Assembly (NCBI GenBank): GCA_003116975.1
Contig: BGKB01000512.1
Coordinates: forward strand, 1 to 64,000
Source of the DNA: Aurantiochytrium sp. KH105
Lineage: Eukaryota; Sar; Bigyra; Thraustochytrida; Thraustochytriidae
Direction of reading: 5' to 3'
Length of the DNA: 64,000 nucleotides
Part shown: positions 1 to 10,596 of the stretch, one piece after another
Numbering within the stretch: position 1 is the first letter of the stretch
How the letters are laid out: each line of letters opens with the position of its first letter
Made by a program: the position numbers and the translations under genes
Notes under the pieces: model-generated
What the model saw: the letters and a program-made list of their open reading frames with translations, nothing else
Databases searched by the model: none
What the model was told of the DNA's origin: nothing

Positions 1-2424
1 GCCATTGGGATCAGTTGTCTCTGTGCGCGATGCATCGCCAGCTGTGTTCTTCTGAGGAGCAACCACATCGTCTTGCGATGGCGAAGCGCGTTTCTGAATC
101 ATGGCCATCAAAGCGTGACGAGGATCAGGATCAGATGTGCATGTCTGACTTGTCTTTACCATCAGCTGCTCGTCTGCCTTGGGTTCATTGACTCCACGCT
201 TTTCAAGCATCTTCAGCAGGGCCTGGCGAGGGTCGACGTTTGTTGACTGGCATGAAGTTCGTAATGATGACGTAGCCTTATTCTGAAGAATGGGCTGCTC
301 TAATTTATCAAGGCGCGAGATGTTGGTATCTGAGGCATCCACTCTTTTCAAGCCTGTGTGCTGACCTTCCAGTTCAAGCTCTTTCCTGCGTGAGACAGTC
401 TGGTCACAAAGAAGCGTTTCTTCCATTTTGATGTCGTCTTGATCAGCGATGCTTCTATCCTCTTCTTTTTGTGCGAGTGCAGTACAAGGCGCACCAGAGC
501 TTCTTCGTCCAGCTACCTCCTTCTTGACCGAATCGGCCATTGCGACTTTTGACAGCTTTGCGTCGCCGCTTTTCTCATCATCGAGACGAGTCAATGGCTT
601 TGCAGATGGTACCTCAGACGCATTGGAGGTCTTTACGGAATCGCAGGCTACTTGCGATACATCTGGGGCTTGCGTTGGTATCGCCTCTATCGATTGGGAC
701 ACTTTTGCGGCCTGGAGCTTTTTTCGCGCGCAATGCAGTGCTGGACTCTGCAGACGATCCAGCATTGTCTCCAACTCGCTCGTCATTTCTTCGTCACGGA
801 TATATGGCAGAGACGAGGTTCGAGGTGGTGAAATGATAATGCTGGTGTCCGCTACGAGCTTGTCAGGGGTTCTACCCGAGTCACCTTGGACCTCACTAAA
901 CGGAGAGTCCGACACAGGAGATACGGGATCCATTGTTTCATCCTTTGGGCTTTGAAGTGATGCTGGAGACGTGTTGTCGTCTTTGTTGGGAGCGTTCTTG
1001 GGCTTCAACAGCTCTCGCGCTACCTGAAGTATGTTGTTGGTCCTTTGCAGAGCGAAACGAACTTGCTGCTCCGGGTGGCCGGCTGCGGTGAGCTCTCGAC
1101 ACAGCTGAGGATCTGGATTGATGAAATGAAGGTCGCTAAGGATCGTCAGTGCATCTTCACGAGGAATTTTGGAGCGTAAGAATCGGAAGGTGTCCTCAAT
1201 AGCGGCACACTCATTGGTGCCCTTGGCCGGGATCTGACCAGGTTGCACGATGATCTCCATTTTGAAGTTTTCTGGAAAGACGTGCTTGCTGGCAGTCTGA
1301 ATGTCTGTTCTCGTGACGGTCACGACGCCACTTTCTGGCATAAATGAAGTGTGCATAAAATAGCGAAAGAGGTGCTTGTTCGTATCTCCCGGGAAAACGC
1401 AGTCAATTTCCGCATCTCCGAGAAGTTCCACGTTACATTTTAGTCGAAGCTTGCCCACGGCTGGATCCCAGTGAACGCACGAGTCAGGGTCAGAAAGGCT
1501 CGAGTAGACCAAGACGCGCCTGCAGTTGCCTCGAGACTGGTAGATGCGTACAATGGGTTGTACAGTGCGATCGACCTCGTCGGCAGATGGACCAAAGATG
1601 TTGAAAATGTTGGTCTTCATGAGGCCTTTGTCAGCGATGCGAGGTAGGTGCTCGATGAGGAGCATGAAGGCAACCAGTGGTTTTCTATGTGGCACACCGT
1701 CATTTCGTATCGTAGACTGGAACTGCTGCAAGAAATGGCGCAGGGAAGGCTGTGCATGCATGAGAATATGTTGAGCGTCGTAGTTGACGCGCACACGTCT
1801 GTAATAAAAATCTTCGAGGGCCGCGTTAGTGTCGGGGAACTTGCCAATAAAGGCAAAATATGCAGATAAGAATAGGCGACACGTGTGAACACCATTTTTA
1901 CAAAAAATGGCAATAACATTTCGCGAGTCAAGGCTCAGGAAAAGCTTGACAGCGTGGCAGAGTCTGAAGAGGGTTTCCAACGAGGGTTTTGACTCGAGAT
2001 CACACTCGAGGACCTGGTAGCGCAGTCGGTGATAGTCCACCTTGCCGCTGAGGGAGGCCGCGGTTTTGCTTGGAGATAGACCGGTGCCGTTGCCACACGC
2101 GGAGCCTGCACACGCGCCACTGAGGTTTACCATGAGGTAACGACGTCCGAATTTGCGCTCAAGAGCGCGGCCGAGCTCGGCAGCATTGTTGCGATGAGCC
2201 TCCTTTTCGGTGCGCCTGTCCCAAGGTTTCCCGACGGCCAGAATGCGCGGATGCATGCGCACGACATCGAGGTTTCTGGCCGTGGACGCCTTTTTCTGGC
2301 TCGTCGCACGGGCTCTGCCTGCGGCCTCGCTGCCAGCGCCGATGCTTTGGTTGTCCGCGTCGCCTCCGAAGAGCAGGTTGAACACCGGGAGGCTTGAGAG
2401 CCCGTCGAGGAAGAGTCCCTCCAT
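1..2424 (-). CDS. PTEN-domain (class II-like) formin, 5' part; continues past the left edge
   Basis: Open minus-strand frame of 808 codons with no stop before the window edge; the ATG at 2424 is the first after an in-frame TGA. Residues about 45-390 align with the PTEN phosphatase-C2 module of plant class II formins, auxilin/GAK and tensin: LDVVRMHPRILAVGKP, RRYLMVNLSG, then VIAIFCKNGVHTCR as the P-loop, then a C2 part with VQPIVRIYQS and FRYFMHTSFMP. The P-loop Cys is present (C175), but the position of the catalytic Arg is Thr181 and the preceding His is Phe174, so a lipid phosphatase activity is not expected; membrane or lipid binding is the likely role. Residues about 430-808 are low-complexity and hold two copies of DPRxAL(L/M)xM(L/I)xKR at D731 and D767. 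The FH1/FH2 actin-nucleating part should lie left of position 1. Formin identity is inferred from this arrangement; an auxilin/tensin-like protein is the alternative. Confidence 0.75.
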   Translation of the reverse strand, partial: MEGLFLDGLSSLPVFNLLFGGDADNQSIGAGSEAAGRARATSQKKASTARNLDVVRMHPRILAVGKPWDRRTEKEAHRNNAAELGRALERKFGRRYLMVNLSGACAGSACGNGTGLSPSKTAASLSGKVDYHRLRYQVLECDLESKPSLETLFRLCHAVKLFLSLDSRNVIAIFCKNGVHTCRLFLSAYFAFIGKFPDTNAALEDFYYRRVRVNYDAQHILMHAQPSLRHFLQQFQSTIRNDGVPHRKPLVAFMLLIEHLPRIADKGLMKTNIFNIFGPSADEVDRTVQPIVRIYQSRGNCRRVLVYSSLSDPDSCVHWDPAVGKLRLKCNVELLGDAEIDCVFPGDTNKHLFRYFMHTSFMPESGVVTVTRTDIQTASKHVFPENFKMEIIVQPGQIPAKGTNECAAIEDTFRFLRSKIPREDALTILSDLHFINPDPQLCRELTAAGHPEQQVRFALQRTNNILQVARELLKPKNAPNKDDNTSPASLQSPKDETMDPVSPVSDSPFSEVQGDSGRTPDKLVADTSIIISPPRTSSLPYIRDEEMTSELETMLDRLQSPALHCARKKLQAAKVSQSIEAIPTQAPDVSQVACDSVKTSNASEVPSAKPLTRLDDEKSGDAKLSKVAMADSVKKEVAGRRSSGAPCTALAQKEEDRSIADQDDIKMEETLLCDQTVSRRKELELEGQHTGLKRVDASDTNISRLDKLEQPILQNKATSSLRTSCQSTNVDPRQALLKMLEKRGVNEPKADEQLMVKTSQTCTSDPDPRHALMAMIQKRASPSQDDVVAPQKNTAGDASRTETTDPNG

Positions 2425-3013
2425 GGCTTGCCGCTGCGGCGCCGCCTCGAATCGCGATGCGCGCCGCGCTGGCCGCGAGGCTCTCCGGAGCGCCTCGACG
2501 CGGCTGCGGTTCGCGTTTGCTGCTGCCCTCTCGTGCGCGTCCAGGCCTCGGCGTCACCTCGCCGCCGCGACAAGGCGCACGCCGAGCTGGGGCATGAAAA
2601 GGTCATAACCGCCGCGCCGAGCACCCCGTGGGACGATTTTTGCTGCCTTGGCTGCAAGGTGTGTGCGCCTGCGATGCGCTTCCTTCCATCCACCGTTTTC
2701 TACGATAGCAGCGAGAGCGACGTCGAGGGCGATGAGGAGGAGGATCACAACGGCGATGACACAGGAGAGGAATAGCTGGGCCTAGGCCTGGGCAGGAGGA
2801 CGCAAAGGCGGGATCCATAGCATCTACGATAAACTAGGCTGGGCTGCCGGCGACGCAGGTTAGTTTACAGAGGGTGGGTCACCAGGATGAGATGAGAGTA
2901 ATTGAGAATGGATGACTGACTTTGGAGGAGGGAAAGAAGGCGCACGCGGAGGAGGGGGCGGGAGGGGAGGGAGGCACAACTTGATTATCTTTATACGACG
3001 TAAGATTTCTGTT
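2425..3013. other. Intergenic, 5' flank of the formin gene
   Basis: No convincing coding region. The GC-rich left half lies directly upstream of the formin ATG and gives open frames in several phases that look like shadows. The right half is purine-rich (GGAGG and GGGAGG runs near 2950-2975) and ends 3' of the channel gene. No clear TATA box was seen. Confidence 0.5.
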
Positions 3014-6000
3014 CTAATTGGACGAGGCGTGCTGCATGTGACCTGGCGTCTTGCGAGGACCCTTTACGCCACCAATTACATAGACAAAGTCGCAAGGGGC
3101 AATGGTCATGTCAATGGGATTGACAAGAATTGTGGGCTTGCCGTATTTGGGATGGTTCATGCCGTGACCATATCCACGAAACAGGCCGAGACAGAGTGCT
3201 TGATTACGCTCGAGGGTGGCCACGAAGAGTTCGGCAAAAGGTCTGCCGTGAAAGGCTTTTGGGACCTGCACGAGGCGAAATCCATTGTAGTCACCCTGCG
3301 CGGCGCCCTGCTTACCAGCGAGCTTGATGAGCTTTTGCACAAGCAAAAAAATAAGCCCACAGCCACCACCCATGTACGATGAAAAGAGGATAAAGAAGAT
3401 GCTCGAGGCGCTCCAGCTCTCTCCTGCCGCATAAGTTTCGTTGAGAAGAATGGGCCATACACTTGATGTGAGCTGATTAAGCATCTTGACAGAATCTTTC
3501 TGCGTAGTGTTCTCGCTCGTTAGATGGAGTGAGGAAGCAACGCGGGTCCATATGGAATTGGAACGCTCTTTCTCCCCCGAAGCCATCTTTTGCGGACGCA
3601 CAGTCTCGGCAAAGGCCTGGTCCAGAATAAGTCGCCGCCACGAAGATTCGTGTAGGTATTGACCATTATTGGCACTGTTAATGTGGGTATGCACACGCAA
3701 AAATTTGAGGTGAAAAGTATCAATGAGACTGGTCACCACACGGTGCGAGGAAATTATGTAACGGTCGACGTCGGCAGCTTCGACTGCCTTGCTCGATGCA
3801 AAGACGTCTGGAATATAGCTCTCGAAAATATCAGAGAAAATGACAATATCCGAGGCCTCGCGAATACCCGCCCGCAAAAGGTCGTGGGCTACACAAGATT
3901 CACCGAGCATCCACACCAAGTTGGGCAACATGCAGATGCGCTCCCAAATCATTTCGCTCGGCGGTGCGGACACGAGCCAGAGAATCCATACGGGGGGCTT
4001 GCCATCAGTTTCTCGCCGCGAATGCAGCGAGCGCACAAACATTTCAATCGGAGACTGAGGCGGGCAACACAGGATCACGTGGCGATGACGACTATCAGGT
4101 CCATTTTCCGACTCGGAGAGCTCATTCCAGGATTTGACAAAGGCGCTCGTCAGCGAGCGTCGCGGAGCATCGTCCGTATCGGAGACCTCGTCAATGTCTG
4201 CCGGAAGACCTCGATGCGGCTCGAGGCGGTTTTCTTCGTCGAAAAAGTCCGCGGCCGCGCTTGAGCTTGTCTGATGGTGCATCGTCGCATGGCTGTGGTC
4301 CCCATTTCCATCATTCGTTCCCCCTGCCCTGCTGATGCCTTCAAAGGAAACCAGCGCAGGCGAAGCTGTCGTGCCAGGGTTTGAGCTGCTTGTGCGGGAT
4401 AAGAGTGAAGTGCGCAGGCGCGAAGCGCGGCGTTTCCGGATTCTTGACGGGACTTCTCCCGAGCGAATGTCGTAGTCTTCCTTTCGCGTGTGGAAGAGCT
4501 CATCCAGGTTGTTGCCGCGACCAAGAAAGACGACGTGATCACCCGTGGTGATTTCCTGATGGGCATTTCGAAAGAATTCAATCTCACGGTCCTCGCCTTT
4601 AGTAAAGTATGCGTCCTCCTCGCGGATCACGGCCAGGACAATGACAGAGAAGTCGCGGTGCATCGTAATGGCAAGCTCGAGACGGGACCAGCCCACAAAG
4701 GGATTCTTTGATTGAATGACCATCACCTCGAGCTCGTTTTGCAGCCCTCGGCTGTAGTTGCGGAGCGTCACGATGGGGGCGGCGTCGATGCGGCCGCAGG
4801 CACAATTTTTCTTCTTGGCTCTGGCGCTGCGCGACGCGCTGCCAAGTTTCGCTCGAGAGAGATGCCGTTGACTTTGAAAGAGAAAGCCATTGTGGGACTT
4901 TTGTAGAGCGTTTCGGCGCGCGGCCTCGTCGCCGTCCTCGGCAGCATTGGTGTTGTCGTTATTGTCGTCGGCGTCACTCTCGTCGCTGTCGGCATGGTGC
5001 TCAGAGTGCACGTGGCCGATGTGGTTCCCGAGCTCGAGATCGTAGCTCACGTCAGGGCCTGGTTTGTTTCGGTTTCTGTCATCAGAGCCATCGTTGGCGA
5101 CTGATACGCCGCGGTCTTCGCCAACGAAAAAGTTTGTAATTACAGTGCTGAGGCCAGGCACAAGACAAGAGGCCGCAAGAACCTCTTGCTGGAAGGCATC
5201 GAGCGAGATGGTCATGAGATTGCGCTCCATGAGCGGAGAATGGTCTCGGCGTGCCGTTCCATCAATGTGAGTCGCATGATCAAAGAGGAATTGTTTGTTG
5301 AACTCATGAAAGAGCACAATGACCAGAAGCTGGTCCGTGTGAATATTCTGGTGCGTGGACCAGGCGCGAAGGAGAGTGCGGTAATCGCGTGAATACAGAC
5401 GATTGCGAGCTGAGGAGGCATGCTGGACCCTGTGCATGCCCCGCTGCATGTCTTCGAAAATTTCTCGAGTGCGCCAGTCGCTTCCGCATGCTGACCCAAT
5501 ATCTTCAGAGCTGATGCTCTCCTTGCGTTGCAGGTCAGCCCCATGCATGGGTCGCATGCCCATTGCGGTGGCCTGGGAACTCGAACCCTGCGCACCCTGA
5601 TACGCGTTGCGGTAAAAGGCGTCAGAATACACGTGCAAGGTGGGAAGCACAAAGACGGCTCGAGCCTGCAAGATCTCACATCGGTTAAGATCGCGCGCAT
5701 CGAGAAGCGAGCCCTCGAAAAGAGAAATGTAGGCACGCTGGTATCCAAGCGAGACACGAGCAAGCATGGACTCTGAAACTGTGTTTTCACTCATGGCAAC
5801 AACATAGTTGGCGCCTCCGAGAACGGTAGTCTTTTCAGAAAGAAGCATACTATGTAGTTCGTCACCTTCGTCGTGCAAAATGGCCTGGCCGCGCACGACG
5901 CGACGAGCACGACGCACGGGGTTAAAGTAGTACAACACATGGCCGAGGAGCGCATCGTCGAGGTGGCCGTGCACCACAACATGCGCATTGTGCGTCCTCG

Positions 6001-7335
6001 CTACATAACGTAGGTGTTTGCGATCGCGAGACTTGCGCAGAAGCTCGCGAATGCGACCCACCGAATAGGGAAGGAGGACAATGAAGACCGCGATCGAAAT
6101 GGCTGCGACGGCTCGCGAATACTGATTTGAGGGTGCTGTTCATCCCCCCCCCCCCCCAAGAGCAATAGGTTTGTGTTCGTGAAGCGTTGTTAGTTCTTTG
6201 CTTTGAAACTCGTCAAGACTGAATTGCGCAGAAAAGGAGGAAACGTACTGACGTCGCCGAAGCCGACAGTCGAAAGCGTGACGATAATGAAGTAAATCGA
6301 CACAGCAAAGCTGGTGCAAGGATACTCGCCGTCGCCATCACTCTGGGCAAAGACGGCCTCCCTCACGGGAAAGTTGTTTTGTGTCCACTCGAAACAAGCA
6401 ACCATCGTGACGCAGATTGCAATGCCCGAGGTGATAAAGAGCACGGACTCGCCCTTGAGAGACGTTTGGTTGTAAATAAAGCCAAGCTCAAAGCGTAGCA
6501 TCCAAATACGTAAAAACCCAGGCACGTAGATGGCGCGAGCGCCAGGTACACACATGGCTACAAAAAAAGGTAAGGCCGTAACGAGATCCGCCACGATGGT
6601 CATGTACAGAATGTGACGAAACTTGTATGAGCCAGCGTAGAATATGCGAAAGGGAAGCCAGATGAAGAGCGTCAGAATGGAAAAGATGCATTGGGGAATC
6701 AAGAGCTCAATTGTGCGAGGTGTTTCCATGTACGGCGAGGGCAGATTCGCCGGGTTGTTGCATGGACCATTGTCGCGTTGCACGTCGTGCTGGCGCTCTG
6801 CAAAATAGAGAAAGACCCAGACAGTGTCAACGAAACAAGGGAGCAGGAAAATGAAAAAGAGGCCTGGTCGACCAAGCCGCTGGACTTCAAAGAGAATCTT
6901 CGTGCGCAGTCGGCGATACAGACGGACAACGTCAGATCGCCACGACGAGAAACTACATCTGCACCGATTCCGATTCTGAAAGGGCGCCTTTCTCGTTGTA
7001 CGTCTTCGGCCATAGAGTGAGGTGGAGACGCCTGAATCGAGTTTTCGGACATCAAATTCTTGTTCGCGGCTGCTCGTTCGGTGTTGAATGCGAGAGCCCA
7101 AGGGTGACACCATGTCATCATCGTCATCATCGCCAATGGTGAGCGCGGCGCTGCTGCCTTGGCCGCTATTATTGCTGCTGCTGCGTTTGCTCGCGGGGTT
7201 GACGCCAGGATCCGAGATGGCGTCTCCGAGAATGAGGTTTAACGCATCGTCAGAGACGAGTCGGTCGCCGCCTTCGTCGTGGGCGAGGCCGCTCGTTCCC
7301 TCCAGCCTCTGCGACGCTGTTCTGCTCCGCCTCAT
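3014..7335 (-). CDS. SLO/BK-type K+ channel with tandem RCK domains (two exons)
   Basis: Exons 7335..6249 and 6135..3014 join in frame to 1402 aa. Exon 1 (ATG at 7335) carries an acidic, Ser-rich cytosolic N-terminus, then membrane segments (FFIFLLPCFVDTVWVFLYFA, CIFSILTLFIWLPFRIF, HILYMTIVADLVTALPFFVAMC and a segment near the start of the pore) and the selectivity filter TVGFGD (T356-D361). Splicing gives GFGDVTPSNQYSRAV, the expected filter-to-S6 passage. Exon 2 begins S6 and the gating ring: RCK1 (HVVVHGHLDDALL, about residue 414), the BK alpha-type block QARAVFVLPTLHVYSDAFYRN, and a second RCK-like domain near residues 1030-1120 (HRHVILCCPPQSPIEMF). The order matches SLO1/SLO2 channels gated by Ca2+ or Na+; no canonical Ca-bowl Asp run was found, so the ligand is open. 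It probably sits in the plasma membrane and sets potential. Low-complexity acidic loops make it longer than usual. Confidence 0.88.
6136..6248 (-). other. Intron of the K+ channel gene with a G14 tract next to the acceptor
   Basis: 113-bp intron: donor GTACGT at 6248, acceptor ACAG ending at 6136. The plus strand shows 14 consecutive C at 6144-6157, that is G14 on the transcribed strand, only 8 nt from the 3' splice site where a pyrimidine tract is normally expected. Reading through the intron meets a stop at 6190-6192, so splicing is needed for the full channel. Confidence 0.8.
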
Positions 7336-8715
7336 GCCGGCGATCTCTCTTCTTTCCTTTTCTCGTTCGAAGTCAAGGCAAACGAGTCCGCGCGTCTGTC
7401 TCCACGCGCGGAGACCGGACGGGGGAACGACTGCGCTCGCTGTAGGCCGCGCAGCCTGCCAACGCGCCGCCGACAGGCAGGCCCTCTAGCTTTGGCCTGC
7501 TTTTGCTTTTGGCACTTCACTTTATCGTCGTGCGAGAGAGAGACCATTCCTGCCCCCAAAAAATCCTATGGCATAGTGACCCTTTTCTACGAGTGACGAA
7601 GCGATTTGCACGACGTCAGTGGGCAGAGGATTAGAAATTTGACAGATACATCCAAGAGTCTGTGTTTCTGTTCCAGATGAGGTGCCAGGCTCGACGATGT
7701 TATTCTTCATGATCCGGTTGAAAGGCACCTTCACAGTCTTTCTTGGCTCCTGATGAGTTGAGGGTTATTTATAATCTCGCCGGGAATGGATAGTCCTACC
7801 ATGAGAACTTGAAATTGAAACAAGTGAAGTTGGCCCGATTTCGATCGGCGGTGACTTTTGCAAACAACGAGAACGTTAGACCTTTACGAATACGAATGCA
7901 AAACTACGATCATTTACGTCGCGCAAACTGCGCCACTTTCTTTTGAGAGGCACGAGACAACATCGCAAAACCGGCATTGTTCTCATATAGCCGTCTAAAG
8001 TCGCATTGCCAAGGCCATCGTCGTAATGTACGGCCTCCGAATGTCTCATGCTCCTTCACCTCGCTGAGACCGCATCTCATCTTTGATGATCGATTATGAG
8101 CAGCCAAATCTTGGCCAAATGCCAACTTTGGACGAGCAGCCAGCCAGCCAGCCGGACCGACAGACAAACAGACATACAAACAAACAGACAGACCTCGCGC
8201 CAGTCACGTTCCTGACAGATCAATTGCCACGCGCGGAAGCAGGCTGTTGCCGTCCGCACCGTGTCGGTGCACACCCACTTTCTCCCTCACTCGCTCGCTC
8301 GTAGGCCTACATCTTGCAAGGGTCGCGTGCGCTCTACCATACCATCCATACATACCTCCTCGGCGCAGCATCACGCCAGGCGCCGCTGCAGACCTAGTCG
8401 GCGAGGCGGGAGACGGGAGACGAGGGACGAGGCGAGCTGCCTGCCTGCCTGCGCGAGGCCTTCTCTATCTCCGGTCGCGGCGCTTGGGCCGCGACTCGTG
8501 CGCGCGCGCGCGTACTGTATCGACGGCGGCTCGAATTCGAGTGCAGCGAGGAGCAAGCAAGCAGCACGTGCACGGGCACGTGCAGCAACAGCAAAAAGCA
8601 AAAGCAAAGCGTCCGTCCACGAGCGCACGCAGCAGCAGCGGGTCAGCTCGGCCCTCCTGGGCTTGGCAAGGCAGCGAACTCGCGACGACGAAGCGGGCGT
8701 GTGTAGACGAAGAAG
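7336..8715. other. Divergent intergenic region with short repeats
   Basis: 1.38 kb between the divergently transcribed channel and beta-propeller genes, so it should hold both promoters. CAGC and GACAGACAAACA repeats lie at about 8138-8196. A 62-codon minus-strand frame at 7710-7522 (begins MKNNIVEPGTSS) has a plausible composition but no recognised homology; it could be a small ORF or a 5' exon. Nothing else is supported. Confidence 0.45.
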
Positions 8716-10596
8716 ATGATCGTCCCCGTGCTGCTGGTGACGGTCACTGTGCTGATTGTGGTTGGGTCGTTTCTGTACGGCGTACTGAGCGTCTTTGAGC
8801 CCTCGCTCCTGGGCAGCGACGAGACGTCCGGGCGCACGGGAAGGCGCAAGTGGGCCAACAGGACGCGCGAGCAAAGGCGACACCACCAACGACGTCTGCC
8901 AAGATCGCAGCAAAGGAACTTTGCGAGACGCACTTCGTCGAAGCGAGATTCCTCGAAACGCGACAGTGTTGTCCGCACAGAAATTTTTGGAGACGAAGAC
9001 GTGCCGGAGATGAGTCGTTTGCGACGCCGAAACGCAAGACAAGCAGAAGAGGAGGCAGAGGTGGACAGATTTGGCTTTGCAAAAGAAAGGGAAACAAAGT
9101 CAAACTCGGCCACAGATTCAGATTCGGATTCGGATTCGGATTCGGATTCGGACGCGAACTCTGTGGACTCACAGTCAGGCCGTGAGGCCCTCAATGCCAA
9201 GCAGCTCATCGAAGACTTCAGTGCGCGATTTCGAACCGCCTTTGGGGCCCGTCGTGGTGCCAGCAGAGAGCAAAATGGAGCCCGTGATGAGATGGCATTT
9301 GTGCATGGCGTCTCGGGCGCGCTGCGTGGGGCTGGGGCGCTTTTGCTGGCCCCCGTGGCCGCAACCGGTGCCATGGCTGCTGACGGCGCACTCAATCTTC
9401 GCGCTAAGCGGATGCCGCGGCAGAGATCGCTTCAGAGAAGCTTTTCGTCGCGCGAGGAGGATCTTGCTCGAGACGAGTCTTGGCACTTTGTTCCTCAAGT
9501 TGGCGAGCGATTTGCCGAAGGGGCGATTCAGCATCATCCGTGCCTAGTGACGACTATGAAGGCGCACGAAGACCTGACTACAGCGGTGGCGTTCTCACCG
9601 AGCGGACAATACGTTGCCACGGCTGGCGGCGAGCATGAGAGCGAGATCCGGCTGAGTCTTCGGGCGACCCTGGTTGAAGACGAGGCTCTGGCACGTTCAC
9701 ATGTGATCCGTCTCCCCGTGGACGACTGGGTCGGCGCGCTGGCCTTTTCCAAGGACAGTTTCTTTCTCGTGGTGGGCACGGGTGTTCTGGGACAGATTTT
9801 AGTGTATCACGTGTATCGTCGGTTTTCCACCAAACCGACGCTTGAGGCTTCGTTTGCCAGCGATCACGTGGGACCCATTCGGCACTTGTACATGTCCACG
9901 GTGCCCGGGACAGACACGCACTACATTGCGAGTGCGGCCTCGGAAGGTGACACGGCGCTCAAGTTTTGGAGTTTCGGGACGTCGAAGCCCAAATTGCTGC
10001 ACAAGTTTGAGCTTGAAGGTCGCTTTACCCTGGTCGAAAAGGTGCGTTTCTCGTCGACGGGCAAGTTGCTGGCCGTGGTCGGTCGCGAGGACGCTTCAGA
10101 GGACATTGCAAGCAGCGCCCTTTTTTTCATGGTGCGCTTTGCGCATGTCGGCCGCGTGCGCAAGATGTGGACGGTGCATCGCATTGACGAAGCCAAAGTC
10201 CCCGAGGAGGATAGCGAAGGTGTCAGCGACGTGAGTTTTGCACAGCGATCTTCAAAGTTGGCGATCCTCCAGGGCGCTTCGTGGAAGGTCCTCAAGGTCC
10301 GTGATGGCCGCCTTGCGCGTCTAGACTCGTACGACAACATGAATCCCGCGGCGCAGCCATTTTCCGCGATCGCGCTCGCGGACCGTCGGCAAATGGTGAT
10401 CACGGCTCGGGAAGGAAATCTGCATTATTTCCAACTTCGCGAGGACGGCAAGGTGCCGCGTCTCGCGGAGGTCATCAACGGCGCGCAGGACTCTGTCATT
10501 CAGAGCATTTCCGTAGGGCCGGAGGACGACCAGATTGCTTCGTTGGGGGCCAACTCTGCCTCGGCGCGCATCTGGTCTTTGGGCGAGGAGTCATGA
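8716..10596 (+). CDS. Membrane-anchored WD40-like beta-propeller protein
   Basis: 626 aa from ATG 8716. Residues 2-27 form one hydrophobic anchor (VPVLLVTVTVLIVVGSFLYG) with no charged residues. It is followed by a basic Arg/Ser-rich stretch and an acidic Asp-Ser repeat near residues 134-147. The C-terminal 340 residues read as WD40-like blades: HEDLTTAVAFSPSGQYVATAGG, VGALAFSKDSFFLVVGTG, HVGPIRHLYM...IASAASEGDTALKFWSF, KVRFSSTGKLLAVVG and a last SIQ/ISVG...ASARIWSL blade. An ER or Golgi membrane protein with a single anchor recalls SEC12/PREB, but those have the anchor at the C-terminus, so I do not assign that name. Function unknown; likely a scaffold or regulator. It stands alone, with about 1.4-1.5 kb of non-coding DNA on both sides. 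Confidence 0.8.
   Translation: MIVPVLLVTVTVLIVVGSFLYGVLSVFEPSLLGSDETSGRTGRRKWANRTREQRRHHQRRLPRSQQRNFARRTSSKRDSSKRDSVVRTEIFGDEDVPEMSRLRRRNARQAEEEAEVDRFGFAKERETKSNSATDSDSDSDSDSDSDANSVDSQSGREALNAKQLIEDFSARFRTAFGARRGASREQNGARDEMAFVHGVSGALRGAGALLLAPVAATGAMAADGALNLRAKRMPRQRSLQRSFSSREEDLARDESWHFVPQVGERFAEGAIQHHPCLVTTMKAHEDLTTAVAFSPSGQYVATAGGEHESEIRLSLRATLVEDEALARSHVIRLPVDDWVGALAFSKDSFFLVVGTGVLGQILVYHVYRRFSTKPTLEASFASDHVGPIRHLYMSTVPGTDTHYIASAASEGDTALKFWSFGTSKPKLLHKFELEGRFTLVEKVRFSSTGKLLAVVGREDASEDIASSALFFMVRFAHVGRVRKMWTVHRIDEAKVPEEDSEGVSDVSFAQRSSKLAILQGASWKVLKVRDGRLARLDSYDNMNPAAQPFSAIALADRRQMVITAREGNLHYFQLREDGKVPRLAEVINGAQDSVIQSISVGPEDDQIASLGANSASARIWSLGEES
9121..9150 (+). repeat. (GATTCG)5 coding hexanucleotide repeat
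   Basis: Five perfect GATTCG copies inside the propeller gene encode an alternating Asp-Ser stretch. A multiple-of-three unit lets copy number change without breaking the frame. Confidence 0.9.

Noticed and set aside
2127-2693. 188-codon minus-strand frame over the formin start
   Set aside because: Arg/Ser/Ala composition; the neighbouring frame carries the PTEN motifs.
7522-7710. 62-codon minus ORF upstream of the K+ channel
   Set aside because: Composition is plausible but there is no homology or splice link to the channel; left as a note only.
8716-10596. Naming the propeller protein SEC12/PREB
   Set aside because: The anchor is N-terminal, and the SEC12 catalytic loop cannot be identified.
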